In this document: positions 1 to 8,592 of the stretch, one piece after another
How the letters are laid out: every line of letters starts with the position of its first letter
How positions within the stretch are numbered: the stretch's first letter is position 1
Source: Parageobacillus caldoxylosilyticus NBRC 107762
Lineage (GTDB): Bacteria; Bacillota; Bacilli; Bacillales; Anoxybacillaceae
DNA: 64,000 nucleotides
Direction of reading: 5' to 3'
Assembly: GCF_000632715.1 (NCBI RefSeq)
Contig: NZ_BAWO01000022.1
Location: forward strand, 47,438-111,437
Notes under the pieces: generated by a model
The model's database searches: none
What the model was told of the DNA's origin: nothing
Seen by the model: only the letters and a program-made list of their open reading frames with translations
Made by a program: the position numbers and the translations under genes

Positions 1-221
1 AGCGAAATGTTGCGGCAGTCCGATTGAATTTTTGGAATCGGTTTTGTAAAAACTGGAAAGATGTTTTCCCCTTCGTTTCCAAAAAACAGCTCATATTGTC
101 GCTGGACAGCTAAAACACGAGCACGGGAATTAATTTTTTGTGAATCTCCAATCTGTAAAACGGAACTAAAAAGGACCGTTTCCCCATGAAATAATTGGAC
201 GATCGATGTTCGTTTCATCAT
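1..221 (-). CDS. gerPE: GerPE spore germination protein (3' part cut off by window edge)
   Basis: The reading frame starts at ATG 221 and runs off the left edge, leaving about 73 residues. It begins MMKRTSIVQLFHGETVLFSS and contains SVLQIGDSQ, the short beta-rich signature shared by GerP proteins. The start overlaps the gerPD stop as ATGA, and AGGAGG lies just upstream. GerP proteins are made late in the mother cell and are needed for germinants to cross the spore coat. Position as fifth gene of the operon supports the name. The next gene, gerPF, would lie outside the window. Confidence 0.85.
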   Translation of the reverse strand, partial: MMKRTSIVQLFHGETVLFSSVLQIGDSQKINSRARVLAVQRQYELFFGNEGENIFPVFTKPIPKIQSDCRNIS

Positions 222-403
222 AGCCCTCCTCCTGGGATGAGCGGAACGAACGGCCCGATGATTAATGATTCTGGAGGAGTGTCAAAAGCGGACGCGAGAT
301 TAATGACATCCGCATCGCCGATTAAAAAAACGGCGGAGCTTGTTACAGCTATTAAATGAATATCTCCAACATGAACATCACGGTTGATCACAGTATAATT
401 CAT
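218..403 (-). CDS. gerPD: GerPD spore germination protein
   Basis: About 61 residues. MNYTVINRDVHVGDIHL followed by SSAVFLIGDADVI matches the GerPD pattern of a short N-terminal strand and an LIGD turn. Two adjacent ATG codons (406 and 403) are possible; 403 has the better spacing (6 bases) to GGAGG and is chosen. The gene overlaps the gerPC stop upstream and gerPE downstream by four bases each, so translation is probably coupled. Family knowledge assigns it to the spore coat permeability system. No catalytic motif is visible. Confidence 0.85.
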   Translation of the reverse strand: MNYTVINRDVHVGDIHLIAVTSSAVFLIGDADVINLASAFDTPPESLIIGPFVPLIPGGGL

Positions 404-1002
404 CATTCTCCTCCTTGCTTTGGCAAATGTTTTAGAAAAAGGTCAATCGATTGCTCAATATCCATCTTTACTTTTTGAAAAATTTCGTTTACGACGGTCT
501 CATCATTGTCTGATTTAGGAACGTACCCGTTATTCATTTTTTGATGCAAATAAAAACGAATTCGTTCGTCTACTTGCCGGGCAATGTCTTGCAAAATAAA
601 ATGTCGATACGTGTCATCAAGACGATGTGCGTACTGTTTTTCGAATCTTTTTATCGTTTCCTTTGCTTCCTTTCCTAAATAAGCATGAACTTTTTCTTGA
701 ATGTTACGGAATAAGACGGGTTCCGGCTTCGGAACAACCGTTTTTTCTGGTTGAACGGCAAAATCTTCGATAACGTTGCCAACCCCGTTAGGAGTAATGC
801 CGATATTTAACGTTCCTTCCAATGTTTCCACTTTTAGTTGATCAAATTTATATTCGATTCGTTCAATAGTGGTGCGAGGTTGCTGTTCCAGTTCTTTTAG
901 CTGATTTTCTAGGAGGAGAAGCCGCTGTTCTAACGTCTGTATTTTTTTTGTTTGCCATGACAAATAGCGCCGTAGCTTTACCAAATAATCATATAGGAGC
1001 AT
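403..1002 (-). CDS. gerPC: GerPC spore germination protein
   Basis: The frame is open from 1080. The start at 1002 is preferred because the product then begins MLLYDYLVKLRRYLSWQ, the expected GerPC opening, and is about 199 residues (B. subtilis GerPC is about 205). A GGAGAGG sequence lies some 11-13 bases before it. The N-terminal third is a predicted coiled coil rich in leucine and glutamate (residues ~10-45). A central IGITPNGVGNVIEDF segment follows and the C-terminal half is helical. It is the largest subunit of the GerP set and probably organises the small GerP proteins in the inner coat. The alternative start is 1080. Confidence 0.88.
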   Translation of the reverse strand: MLLYDYLVKLRRYLSWQTKKIQTLEQRLLLLENQLKELEQQPRTTIERIEYKFDQLKVETLEGTLNIGITPNGVGNVIEDFAVQPEKTVVPKPEPVLFRNIQEKVHAYLGKEAKETIKRFEKQYAHRLDDTYRHFILQDIARQVDERIRFYLHQKMNNGYVPKSDNDETVVNEIFQKVKMDIEQSIDLFLKHLPKQGGE

Positions 1003-1086
1003 AATCGTGAACTCATCCTCTCCAAAGTCCCTTCTTATTTCAATATATGGACGGCCAGTTGTTGTCATCACCATTTTCATGATTTT

Positions 1087-1311
1087 CTAACGGCCTGCTG
1101 AATGAAGCGGGACGAGAGGACCGGCTACTTCTCCTGCGAGCGGAGCGGTAGTGATCGCCTCTGGAGCGGATTCTGTGTATCCTCCTGTGTTCATTAGCGT
1201 AGAAAGCGCTTGGATACTGCCTGCGCTGCCGATTTGCAGTACGGATGAGTTCGTGACAGAGCCAATTTTCAATTGGTAAATACATATACTTTGATTAATG
1301 TAAAAATTCAA
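1087..1311 (-). CDS. gerPB: GerPB spore germination protein
   Basis: 74 residues, starting at TTG 1311 behind a near-perfect AAAGGAGGAG ribosome site. The product opens MNFYINQSICIYQLKIGS and has SSVLQIGSAGSIQALS, both typical of GerPB, and ends in a proline/glycine-rich tail (PLVPLHSAGR). It lies between gerPA and gerPC with short gaps, so it belongs to the same mother-cell operon. TTG as start codon is unusual but no in-frame ATG lies near the ribosome site. Confidence 0.88.
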   Translation of the reverse strand: MNFYINQSICIYQLKIGSVTNSSVLQIGSAGSIQALSTLMNTGGYTESAPEAITTAPLAGEVAGPLVPLHSAGR

Positions 1312-1325
1312 TTTCTTCTCCTCCT

Positions 1326-1547
1326 TTAAGCGTTAGCTACCACATTTTCATCGGCGACATCCGCGTCATTGGTATTTGTATTGCTATAATAGTTGTAAAT
1401 ATGCAGACCATCCCCCGTGTTAAACGAACCGGCGCCGGCAAAGGTTTTGGCAACGCTTTGGGGCGAAATCGCAAACACGTCTCCAATATGAAACACGCCG
1501 CTGCTTGAGATGCTATTTAATTTGACAACTCCGACAAATGCTGGCAT
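1326..1547 (-). CDS. gerPA: GerPA spore germination protein
   Basis: 73 residues. MPAFVGVVKLNSISSSGVFHIGDVFAI has the GerPA/GerPF beta pattern (GVFHIGD), and the C-terminal half is polar and asparagine-rich (NYYSNTNTNDADVADEN). An AAAGGTG ribosome site lies 9 bases before the ATG. It is the first gene of the gerPA-PB-PC-PD-PE series and is 66 bases downstream of a paralogous gene on the same strand, so the operon promoter could lie either in that gap or before 1838. Likely expressed from sigma-K, as in B. subtilis; I did not find a clear sigma-K promoter. Confidence 0.85.
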   Translation of the reverse strand: MPAFVGVVKLNSISSSGVFHIGDVFAISPQSVAKTFAGAGSFNTGDGLHIYNYYSNTNTNDADVADENVVANA

Positions 1548-1613
1548 AAGGCATGCACCTTTCTTTTATGTCTTACATTAGTGTATGGGCGCAGCAGCAA
1601 AAAGGTGAGCGTT

Positions 1614-1838
1614 CTAATTGTTTGCCACATTGTTAGAGTCGGAGACGTCAGGATCTCCCGTGTTTGTAAAACTGACAAACGTGTTCGTTTGTAAAAAATC
1701 TCCATTATTGCTTCCACCTGAGCCAGAGTTAGTTTTTAGCGTACTTTTCGGGGCAATTTGCAATACATCTCCAAAATTTACGGTGCCATCTCCGCTCACA
1801 TGCGTAATTTTAATTGGACCGCTAACAAACGAAGGCAT
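1614..1838 (-). CDS. GerPA/GerPF-family spore protein
   Basis: 74 residues from ATG 1838, behind AGGGGGAG. It begins MPSFVSGPIKITHVSGDGTV, then NFGDVLQIAPKS and a Gly/Ser/Asn-rich stretch, and ends DVSDSNNVANN. This is the GerPF/GerPA family. It stands just upstream of gerPA and faces a second paralogue of the same length at 2012. The two share VSGxGTVNxGDVLQIAPKS and GDFLQTNTF, so they arose by duplication. A role in the spore coat is inferred from family and neighbours. Calling it gerPF itself would be unsafe because gerPF normally closes the operon beyond gerPE. Confidence 0.8.
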   Translation of the reverse strand: MPSFVSGPIKITHVSGDGTVNFGDVLQIAPKSTLKTNSGSGGSNNGDFLQTNTFVSFTNTGDPDVSDSNNVANN

Positions 1839-2011
1839 AGGGCTCCCCCTTTTTCTCATTGCTTATTGTCAGTGTATGAATGGGGAAGAAAAACGGTTCA
1901 AGATAGGATGGGTGTCCAAGCGAATCTATTTTTTGATCATATGCTAATCATTGAACTACCCTCGCTTTTACTTCCCTGTATTTTAAGAAAAAATGAGAAG
2001 GAGAATGAGTG

Positions 2012-2236
2012 ATGCCGGCAATGATTATTGGCGGAATTAAAGTGACAAACGTGAGCGGAAATGGCACGGTCAATATGGGAGATGTGCTGCAAATCGCTCC
2101 GAAAAGCACAACAAAATCAAACTCAGGGGCAGGAGGAGGAAATTCAGGCGATTTTCTGCAGACGAATACGTTTTGCAGTGTTGTAAATCTATTAGACCCT
2201 GATGCGGTAGACTCAGGGGTGAAAGGCAATAATTAG
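2012..2236 (+). CDS. GerPA/GerPF-family spore protein, divergent paralogue
   Basis: 74 residues from ATG 2012, with AAGGAG 8 bases upstream; a GTG three bases earlier is less likely. The sequence MPAMIIGGIKVTNVSGNGTV then NMGDVLQIAPKST mirrors the gene at 1614-1838. One cysteine (FCSVVN) replaces the FVSFTN of the sister copy. It is transcribed away from the gerP operon, so it has its own promoter in the ~170-base gap 1839-2011. Its function is unknown beyond membership of the spore germination family. Confidence 0.8.
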   Translation: MPAMIIGGIKVTNVSGNGTVNMGDVLQIAPKSTTKSNSGAGGGNSGDFLQTNTFCSVVNLLDPDAVDSGVKGNN

Positions 2237-2331
2237 GTGGTCGTGATGGACAAAGACCATCTTTTTCTTTTGCAAAAAGTTATATATACTATAATTATGA
2301 ATTTTCTAAAACATAGTTAGGAGATGGGAGA

Positions 2332-3923
2332 ATGAATGTGCCATTAGTGTTGACGCAGTTTTTAGATCGGGCTGTTTCCCTGTATGGAGACAAAACGGCC
2401 ATGATTTGTTCCGGACGAACAGTTACATACAGACAGCTAGGCGAGCGCGTAAATCAACTTTCTCACGGTCTAAAACAGTTGGGGGTAGAAAAAGGGGATC
2501 GCGTGGCATATTTAGCGCCAAACACGCTCGAAATGCTAGAAGGATTTTACGGCGTCTTTCAGCTCGGCGCGATTATGGTGCCGTTGAACACGCGCCTCAA
2601 GCCCGCCGATTATTTGTTTATTTTAAATCATAGCGAAAGCAAAGTGCTGTTTGTCGATCAAGACTTGTACCACTTAATTGCGCCGATTAAAGATCAGTTG
2701 CAAACCGTAAAGACGATTATCGTTCATCAAAAAAATAAAGAAACAAATGAAATCGATTACGACGAATGGCTCGGGCAATATCCAGCTGTGCCCGTTGGAC
2801 GTCCGGATATCGATGAGAACGATGTATGCAGCCTTTTATATACAAGCGGAACGACGGGAAATCCAAAAGGAGTCATGCTGACGCACCGCAACAATTACCT
2901 TCATGCGTTGATTGCGATGCATCATCTCCGTGTTTCCGATCAAGATACGCATTTGCATGTATTGCCGATGTTTCACGTCAACGGCTGGGGGCGCCGTTTT
3001 ATTATACGGCAAACGGAGCGACGCAAATCGGCTTGCGTAAAGTCGATCCAAAAGTGATTTTTGATTATATTCAAACGTATCAGGTTAGCGTCATGCATAT
3101 GGCGCCGACGGTATTAAATATGCTTTTGCAGTACTATGATGAACATAAGCCGGCGATTGACCATCCAGTCCGCGTTGTGATTGCCGGTTCGGCGCCGCCG
3201 CCAGCGTTTGTCACGCGCGTCGAACAAGAGCTTGGCTGGGAGTTTATTCAAGTATACGGCATGACGGAGTCTTCTCCACTTAACACGATCTCAACGATCC
3301 GCCCGCATTTGCGCCATTTGCCGCTGGAAGAACAATATCGTATAAAAGCAAAAGCGGGGTATCCGATGATCGGTTGTGAAGTAAAGGTGGTAGATGAATA
3401 CGGTGATGAAGTGCCCCATGATGGAAAAACGATCGGTGAAGTCATTATAAGAAGTAACAATGTCATGAAAGGGTATTGGAAAAATCCAGAGGCAACGATG
3501 GAGACCATTCGCAATGGCTGGTTATATACTGGTGATATGGCAACAGTAGATGAATATGGAAATATTGATATTGTCGACCGGAAAAAGGATATTATTATTA
3601 GCGGCGGGGAAAATATTTCTTCGATTGAAGTAGAAGGGGTGCTGTACGAACATCCAACGGTGCTGGAAGCAGCGGTGATCGCGGTGCCGCACGAAAAATG
3701 GGGAGAAACGCCGCATGCATTTGTGGTCGTGCGTCCGGGGCATGAAGTGACAGAGCAGGAATTAATCGCGTTTTCACGCGAAAAGCTCGCCCATTTTAAA
3801 GCGATTACCGGCGTTACTTTTGTGGAAGAATTGCCAAAAACGGCGTCCGGGAAAATTCAAAAAGTGCAGTTGCGCAAACAATATTGGGATTCCGTTGGAA
3901 AAACAGGCCGTTACGTGAACTAA
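2332..3923 (+). pseudogene. AMP-binding acyl-CoA ligase, broken by a one-base frameshift
   Basis: Two overlapping frames together make one adenylate-forming enzyme of about 530 residues. The first frame covers residues 1 to ~220 and contains the P-loop TSGTTGNPKG (171-180). The second frame resumes GAPFYYTANGATQIGL and carries YGMTESS, GWLYTGD, DRKKDIIISGGENISS and PKTASGKIQK. The break is in the G run 2987-2991: five G are present where six would keep the frame (GWG-APFYY). Intact, it would activate a fatty or aromatic acid to its CoA ester; the exact substrate cannot be told. All motifs remain intact on both sides, so this is either a very recent mutation or a homopolymer sequencing error. 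A weak hairpin follows at 3928-3955. Confidence 0.85.
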
Positions 3924-3987
3924 AAAATAGGGCCCGCATTATGCGGCGCCTTTTTCTATTAAAGCATGCAGAAAGAAAGGAGAAAAA

Positions 3988-5154
3988 ATGAGCCAACAAT
4001 CCAATGCACAGCGAATTATAGTGATTGACGTGCTGCGCGGTTTTGCTCTATTAGGAATTTTGCTGGCAAACATGCCCCACTTCTCCTCGCCAGCCATGTA
4101 CGACGGAAGCGTAAAGGAAGGAAGCTGGCTTGACCGCGGAACGATGGCGGCCATTGACGTTGTTTGCGAAGCAAGCTTTTACCCGTTGTTCGCCTTTTTA
4201 TTTGGTTTTAGCATGGTTTTATTTCGCCATCGGCTGCAGCAAAGACATCTCCCGTTTGAATTCATTTTGGTGCGGCGGCTCATTGCTTTATTGGCGATTG
4301 GGGTGGTCCACGCTTTTGGCATTTGGTTTGGCGATATTTTAATTCCATATGCCCTTGCCGGAGCAATATTGCTTTTGTTTTTCAAAGTCCGGCCGCGCGT
4401 ATGGCTTATCGGGGCGCTGATTTGCTTTTTTGCTCCCCATCTGTTGATGCTGCTGTTGCTTGGAATGACGGTCTTTTCCGGAAAGGAAGGAAGCAGTGAA
4501 GATCAAGATGTTCAGCTGGCAGCAGAAGCAATCGATCATTATCAAAACGGATCGCTATCCGATATTTTCTGGCAGCGGTGGAATGATTGGATGTATGTCA
4601 ACGGTTCAGGAGGGCTGCTGTTTACGGTGGTGACCGTGCTGCCGCTTTGCCTGATTGGTGGATATGTCGCGCAAAAACGATGGATCGAGGAGGCGGAACG
4701 CCATACGGCGGTGCTTCGTCATGTAGCGCTTCTCTCGCTGATAGCAGGGCTATTTTTAAAAACATTTCCATACTTTACCGTAAACAATGGTTTTACAATG
4801 TATATCCAAAATATATTCGGCGGAACGTCATTAGCGTGTTTTTACGGAACGGCTATTGTTTTATTGTTTCGAAAAAAGCAATGGAAACAAAAACTAATGG
4901 TTTTTCAATATATTGGGAAAATGTCGCTGACCAATTATTTGTTGCAATCGCTCTTCTGCACGTTGCTGTTTTATCATTATGGATTTGGCTGGTATGGCAA
5001 AATGGGCGTGTTTGCCGGCGCGCTGCTTGCGCTTTTTCTCTATAGCGCGCAGTTAGTGATCAGCCGCAAGTGGCTTATGCATTTCCACTATGGCCCGGCC
5101 GAGTGGGTATGGCGCTGGGTGACGTATGGAAAAAAACCGCCTCTGTATAAATAA
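3988..5154 (+). CDS. DUF418 family polytopic membrane protein (YeiB/YxaH-like)
   Basis: 388 residues starting behind AAAGGAG. The N-terminus IIVIDVLRGFALLGILLANM is the typical DUF418/YeiB opening, with an acidic-arginine pair in the first membrane helix. About nine to ten hydrophobic segments follow, and the C-terminal DUF418 part (from ~residue 230) contains the YIGKMSLTNYLLQS signature. The family is distantly related to membrane acyltransferases, but no substrate has been established. It stands alone between the broken acyl-CoA ligase and a convergent Spo0E-like gene, with a possible shared terminator near 5157-5192. Confidence 0.8.
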   Translation: MSQQSNAQRIIVIDVLRGFALLGILLANMPHFSSPAMYDGSVKEGSWLDRGTMAAIDVVCEASFYPLFAFLFGFSMVLFRHRLQQRHLPFEFILVRRLIALLAIGVVHAFGIWFGDILIPYALAGAILLLFFKVRPRVWLIGALICFFAPHLLMLLLLGMTVFSGKEGSSEDQDVQLAAEAIDHYQNGSLSDIFWQRWNDWMYVNGSGGLLFTVVTVLPLCLIGGYVAQKRWIEEAERHTAVLRHVALLSLIAGLFLKTFPYFTVNNGFTMYIQNIFGGTSLACFYGTAIVLLFRKKQWKQKLMVFQYIGKMSLTNYLLQSLFCTLLFYHYGFGWYGKMGVFAGALLALFLYSAQLVISRKWLMHFHYGPAEWVWRWVTYGKKPPLYK

Positions 5155-5179
5155 AAAAGCCCCTCGCAATGGAGTTGTA

Positions 5180-5365
5180 TTACTGAGGGACGGACAGGAA
5201 AGGAGATTCGGTTAGCACCGTTTGCTGTAAATAGCGATTGATCAGTTCATCTAGTTCCTGACTGCATTGAATCGTTTCTTTTGCAGTAAATCCGTACGTC
5301 AATGCTAATTCGATCATCTGTTGCCGTTTTTCTTCAATTAAAACAAGAACCATTGTATTCACCAT
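5180..5365 (-). CDS. Spo0E-type aspartyl-phosphate phosphatase (YisI-like)
   Basis: Small helical protein with the Spo0E signature SQELDELI near its C-terminal end and an upstream helix EEKRQQMIELALTYGF. Members dephosphorylate Spo0A~P and so hold back sporulation. The open frame extends to 5449, but the family begins close to the EEKR helix. ATG 5365 (61 residues) or ATG 5353 (57 residues) are the likely starts, both near an AAGGAT/GGTGA sequence. Position between the gerP genes and the yisK-like gene matches B. subtilis yisI, which supports the assignment. Confidence 0.8.
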   Translation of the reverse strand: MVNTMVLVLIEEKRQQMIELALTYGFTAKETIQCSQELDELINRYLQQTVLTESPFLSVPQ

Positions 5366-5661
5366 CAATCCTTTTTTATTCTGAAGGAATTCTCTTTCTT
5401 TCATTATAGAAGCCCTTGAGAATAAACCCTGTCCACGCAATGCCATCATACTTTTGGTATGATTCCAAAGTCATGACTATCGATGAAGAAAAGAACTAAA
5501 CATTATTATACATATAGCGACGAAAAAAGAAAGGCATTCGCTAAAATAAGCGATAAATTTTCTAATTTAGACAAAATTCAACAAATAGTAGGACTTTTAT
5601 GTAAAAACGCGAATATAAACGAGTATGCATAAATTTTCAATATGAAAGGAGAGAGTGGGCA

Positions 5662-6567
5662 ATGAAGTTTGTGACAGCGGAGCATCATGGCGAGATGTTT
5701 GTCGGCGTCGCCGAACAAGATGGAGGAAAAATCATTCACTTGCGTCTTGCTGAACAGGCGATGGACCAGCGCGCGACGATCCCTTCATCGCTGCTCGAGT
5801 GCATTAAGCAAGGGGATTCGTTTCTACGGCGGACCGAAGAAATTGTTGCCTGGGCAAAAGAAAACCGAGGCGCCCAATACGTCTATGATTTAGCTGACGT
5901 GCGCCTGCTTGCCCCGATTCCGCGTCCGGCGAAAAATATTTTTTGTATCGGCAAAAACTATGCCGATCATGCGATGGAACTGGGTGGAAAGTCCCATATT
6001 CCAGAACATCTTATTGTTTTCTCCAAAGTTCCGACTACGGTTATTGGGCATGAAGAAACGATCTTGCGGCATGCCGGGGTAACCGATGAAGTCGATTATG
6101 AAGGAGAGCTTGCCGTTGTCATCGGCAAACAGGGACGAGCGATCCGCAAAGAAGAGGCGCTCGATTACGTGTTCGGCTATACGATCATTAATGACGTAAC
6201 GGCGCGCGATTTGCAAGAACGCCATGAACAATATTTTCTTGGAAAAGGTTTAGATACATTCTGTCCAATGGGACCGTGGATTGTGCATCGGTCGCTCATT
6301 GAAAATCCAAATAAGTTGCAAATTGAGACGAGAGTAAACGGAGAAGTTCGTCAAAAAGCGAATACGGAGCAATTCATTTTTAATATCGAGACGATCATTG
6401 AAACCATCTCCCGCGGCATTACGCTAGAACCAGGGGATATTATCGCAACCGGAACACCGGCAGGGGTCGGCAAAGGAATGAAGCCGCCGCGCTTTTTGCA
6501 AGCCGGCGATGTCGTAGAAATTACTGTCGAAGGAATCGGAACGTTGCGAAATACCGTTGGGGAATAG
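5662..6567 (+). CDS. yisK: Fumarylacetoacetate hydrolase family protein (YisK-like)
   Basis: 301 residues, the same length as B. subtilis YisK. The FAH core includes NIFCIGKNYADHAMELG (residues ~93-109), the metal-binding VDYEGELAVVIGK with conserved acidic residues, YTIINDVTARDLQ and the C-terminal GDIIATGTPAGVGKG loop. Members cleave or decarboxylate oxo-acids with a divalent metal; YisK acts as an oxaloacetate decarboxylase and also affects cell shape in B. subtilis. The start has GAAAGGAGAG upstream. A strong bidirectional hairpin at 6568-6606 separates it from the convergent rocD. Confidence 0.85.
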   Translation: MKFVTAEHHGEMFVGVAEQDGGKIIHLRLAEQAMDQRATIPSSLLECIKQGDSFLRRTEEIVAWAKENRGAQYVYDLADVRLLAPIPRPAKNIFCIGKNYADHAMELGGKSHIPEHLIVFSKVPTTVIGHEETILRHAGVTDEVDYEGELAVVIGKQGRAIRKEEALDYVFGYTIINDVTARDLQERHEQYFLGKGLDTFCPMGPWIVHRSLIENPNKLQIETRVNGEVRQKANTEQFIFNIETIIETISRGITLEPGDIIATGTPAGVGKGMKPPRFLQAGDVVEITVEGIGTLRNTVGE

Positions 6568-6606
6568 AAAAACGGGGCGTTTTCGGTGCTCGCCCCGTTT
6601 TTCTTT
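6568..6606. terminator. Bidirectional terminator between yisK and rocD
   Basis: A stem pairing AAACGGGGCG with CGCCCCGTTT, flanked by A-rich and T-rich tracts on both sides. It serves convergent genes ending at 6567 (plus) and 6608 (minus). Confidence 0.85.
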
Positions 6607-6607
6607 T

Positions 6608-7804
6608 TTACGATTCAGCAAATACTTTTTTCACCCGCTCGATCGCCCAATCCAATTCTTCTTTTGTAATGACAAGCGGAGGAGCGAAGCGGATAACCGT
6701 ATCGTGCGTTTCTTTACACAACAATCCCTCTTCTTTTAGTTTTTCACAATATGGGCGGGCGGAAGTATGGAGTTCTACGCCAATAAACAATCCTCTGCCG
6801 CGCACTTCTTTAATGTCCGGATGTTGAATTTCCCGCAGTTTTTCAATAAAGTAGTTACCTAATTCCAAGGAACGTTCCGGCAGCTTTTCTTCGATAATGA
6901 CATCGAGTGCTGCTATCGATACCGCGCATGCAAGCGGGTTTCCGCCAAAGGTGGATCCGTGTGAGCCAGGATTGAAGACACCGAGTATGTCACGGTTGGC
7001 TGCAACACAAGAAATTGGGAATACACCGCCACCTAATGTCTTGCCGAGAATGTACATATCGGGAACGACGTTTTCCCAATCGCAGGCGAACATTTTTCCG
7101 GAACGGCCGAGACCGGATTGAATTTCATCGGCGATATAAAGAACGTTATGTTGTTTACATACTTCATATGCCTCTTTTAAGTAGCCTTCCGGCGGGATAT
7201 TAATTCCTGCTTCGCCTTGAATCGGCTCAAAAATAAAAGCTGCCGTATTCGGTGTAATCGCTTTCTTTAATGCTTCCACATCGCCGTATGGAATGATTGT
7301 AATGCCTGGAAGCATCGGGCCGAATCCGCGCTTATATTCTTCGCTCGAAGACATCGATACTGCAGTCATTGTCCGGCCGTGAAAATTGTTTTCACAAACG
7401 ATGATTTCCGCTTGATCTTTTTCTACCCCTTTTACGTCGTACGCCCAGCGCCGTGCTGCTTTAAACGCCGTTTCCACCGCTTCTGCGCCGGTATTCATCG
7501 GCAGCACCATATCTTTGCCGGTCAGCTTTGCTACTTTTTCATACCAGGGACCAAGCTGGTCGTTATGGAAGGCGCGCGAAGTTAAGGTGATGCGGTTTGC
7601 CTGTTCTTTTAATGCCTGAATGATTTTCGGATGACGATGCCCTTGGTTGACGGCTGAGTAAGCGCTTAACATATCCATGTAGCGATTGCCTTCCGGATCT
7701 TCTACCCATACCCCTTCCCCTTTGCTGAGGACGACTGGAAGCGGGTGATAGTTGTTGGCGCCGTATTGCTCGGTTAAACGAATGATTTCGGTTGTTTTGC
7801 TCAT
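6608..7804 (-). CDS. rocD: Ornithine--oxo-acid aminotransferase RocD
   Basis: 398 residues, start behind TAGGAGG. Class III PLP aminotransferase: [18 protein letters not shown] substrate loop near residue 105, [28 protein letters not shown] with the PLP-binding Asp226, and catalytic Lys255 in [10 protein letters not shown]. It converts ornithine plus 2-oxoglutarate to glutamate semialdehyde and glutamate in arginine/ornithine breakdown. The other roc genes are not nearby. In B. subtilis yisK and yisL are neighbours, so rocD looks inserted here on the opposite strand. AhrC/RocR-type control is known in Bacillus but no operator was identified. Confidence 0.93.
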   Translation of the reverse strand: MSKTTEIIRLTEQYGANNYHPLPVVLSKGEGVWVEDPEGNRYMDMLSAYSAVNQGHRHPKIIQALKEQANRITLTSRAFHNDQLGPWYEKVAKLTGKDMVLPMNTGAEAVETAFKAARRWAYDVKGVEKDQAEIIVCENNFHGRTMTAVSMSSSEEYKRGFGPMLPGITIIPYGDVEALKKAITPNTAAFIFEPIQGEAGINIPPEGYLKEAYEVCKQHNVLYIADEIQSGLGRSGKMFACDWENVVPDMYILGKTLGGGVFPISCVAANRDILGVFNPGSHGSTFGGNPLACAVSIAALDVIIEEKLPERSLELGNYFIEKLREIQHPDIKEVRGRGLFIGVELHTSARPYCEKLKEEGLLCKETHDTVIRFAPPLVITKEELDWAIERVKKVFAES

Positions 7805-8050
7805 GAGCGTTCCTCCTAATAATAATGAAATTGGATTTCGCGCTATTTCTTATTATAGCAAAAAAGAAATCCCTTTGTCAGAAAATTGTGGTGGCTTGAT
7901 TGATATGCATAGGATCTATTGTTGGAAATATCAGGATAAAATGGCACGAGTCCGATAAAATTTCTTTGCGTGAAAAACAACTGTTGAGTTTGTTTTTTTT
8001 TATTTTTCCATGCTATGATGAAGATGAATATATGGAAATGGAGGGATCAT

Positions 8051-8404
8051 ATGACACACGCGCATATTACAAGCTGGTTGATTGCGATCATATTGTTTTT
8101 GATCGCTGTGTCGTTGCAGCGGTCTGGATCTGCGAAAGCGAAAATGGTGCAAATGGTGCTGCGATTGTTTTATATCATTACGATCATAACGGGTGTGCTT
8201 TTATTACATAGCCTTGCTTCGTTGTCCATATTATATGTGATTAAGACGCTTGCTGGTTTATGGGTAATCGGAGCGATGGAAATGGTTTTAATGGCGATGA
8301 AAAAAGGAAAAAGTACAGCCGTTGCATGGGTGCAGTGGGTTGTCGCGCTCGCCCTTGTTCTATTTTTAGGCTTGATGTTGCCACTAGGAATCGATCTCTT
8401 TTAA
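8051..8404 (+). CDS. yisL: YisL-family membrane protein (DUF1516/UPF0344)
   Basis: 117 residues from ATG 8051, which follows GGAGG at a good distance; upstream in-frame ATGs lack a ribosome site. Four hydrophobic segments fill almost the entire protein (for example ITSWLIAIILFLIAVSLQ and WVQWVVALALVLFLGLML). It matches the small YisL family in length and topology. Function unknown. Its place between yisK and yisN agrees with B. subtilis order apart from the intervening rocD. A -10-like TATGAT near 8012 and a T-rich stretch before it could be the promoter. Confidence 0.8.
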   Translation: MTHAHITSWLIAIILFLIAVSLQRSGSAKAKMVQMVLRLFYIITIITGVLLLHSLASLSILYVIKTLAGLWVIGAMEMVLMAMKKGKSTAVAWVQWVVALALVLFLGLMLPLGIDLF

Positions 8405-8409
8405 AACAG

Positions 8410-8442
8410 GAGGCAATTCCGGATGGGGTTGCCGCTTTTTCG
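8410..8442 (+). terminator. Terminator after yisL
   Basis: A short stem GGCAA/TTGCC (8412-8416 with 8429-8433), followed by GCTTTTT. The stem is only 5 pairs, so this is a modest call. Confidence 0.5.
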
Positions 8443-8562
8443 TATATATAAAATGTGGTATGGTTAGCAGAAATATTGCCGCTACGCCCAAGGGTATGTG
8501 CTATATCCGCCGCTGGCGGCAGAGGAGTTACCAGGGTATATGGCGGCGCGAAAAAAATAAAA

Positions 8563-8592
8563 AGCGGGGAAAGAAATTCCTCTTTCCCCCGT
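8563..8592 (-). terminator. Terminator of yisN
   Basis: On the minus strand a stem GGGGAAAGA/TCTTTCCCC with a seven-base loop follows the yisN stop codon at once and continues into a long T-rich tract. Confidence 0.85.

Noticed and set aside
2832..3060. Programmed -1/+1 frameshifting in the acyl-CoA ligase gene
   Set aside because: The site is a plain G run without a slippery heptamer, stimulating hairpin or known precedent in this family; a mutation or sequencing error is simpler.
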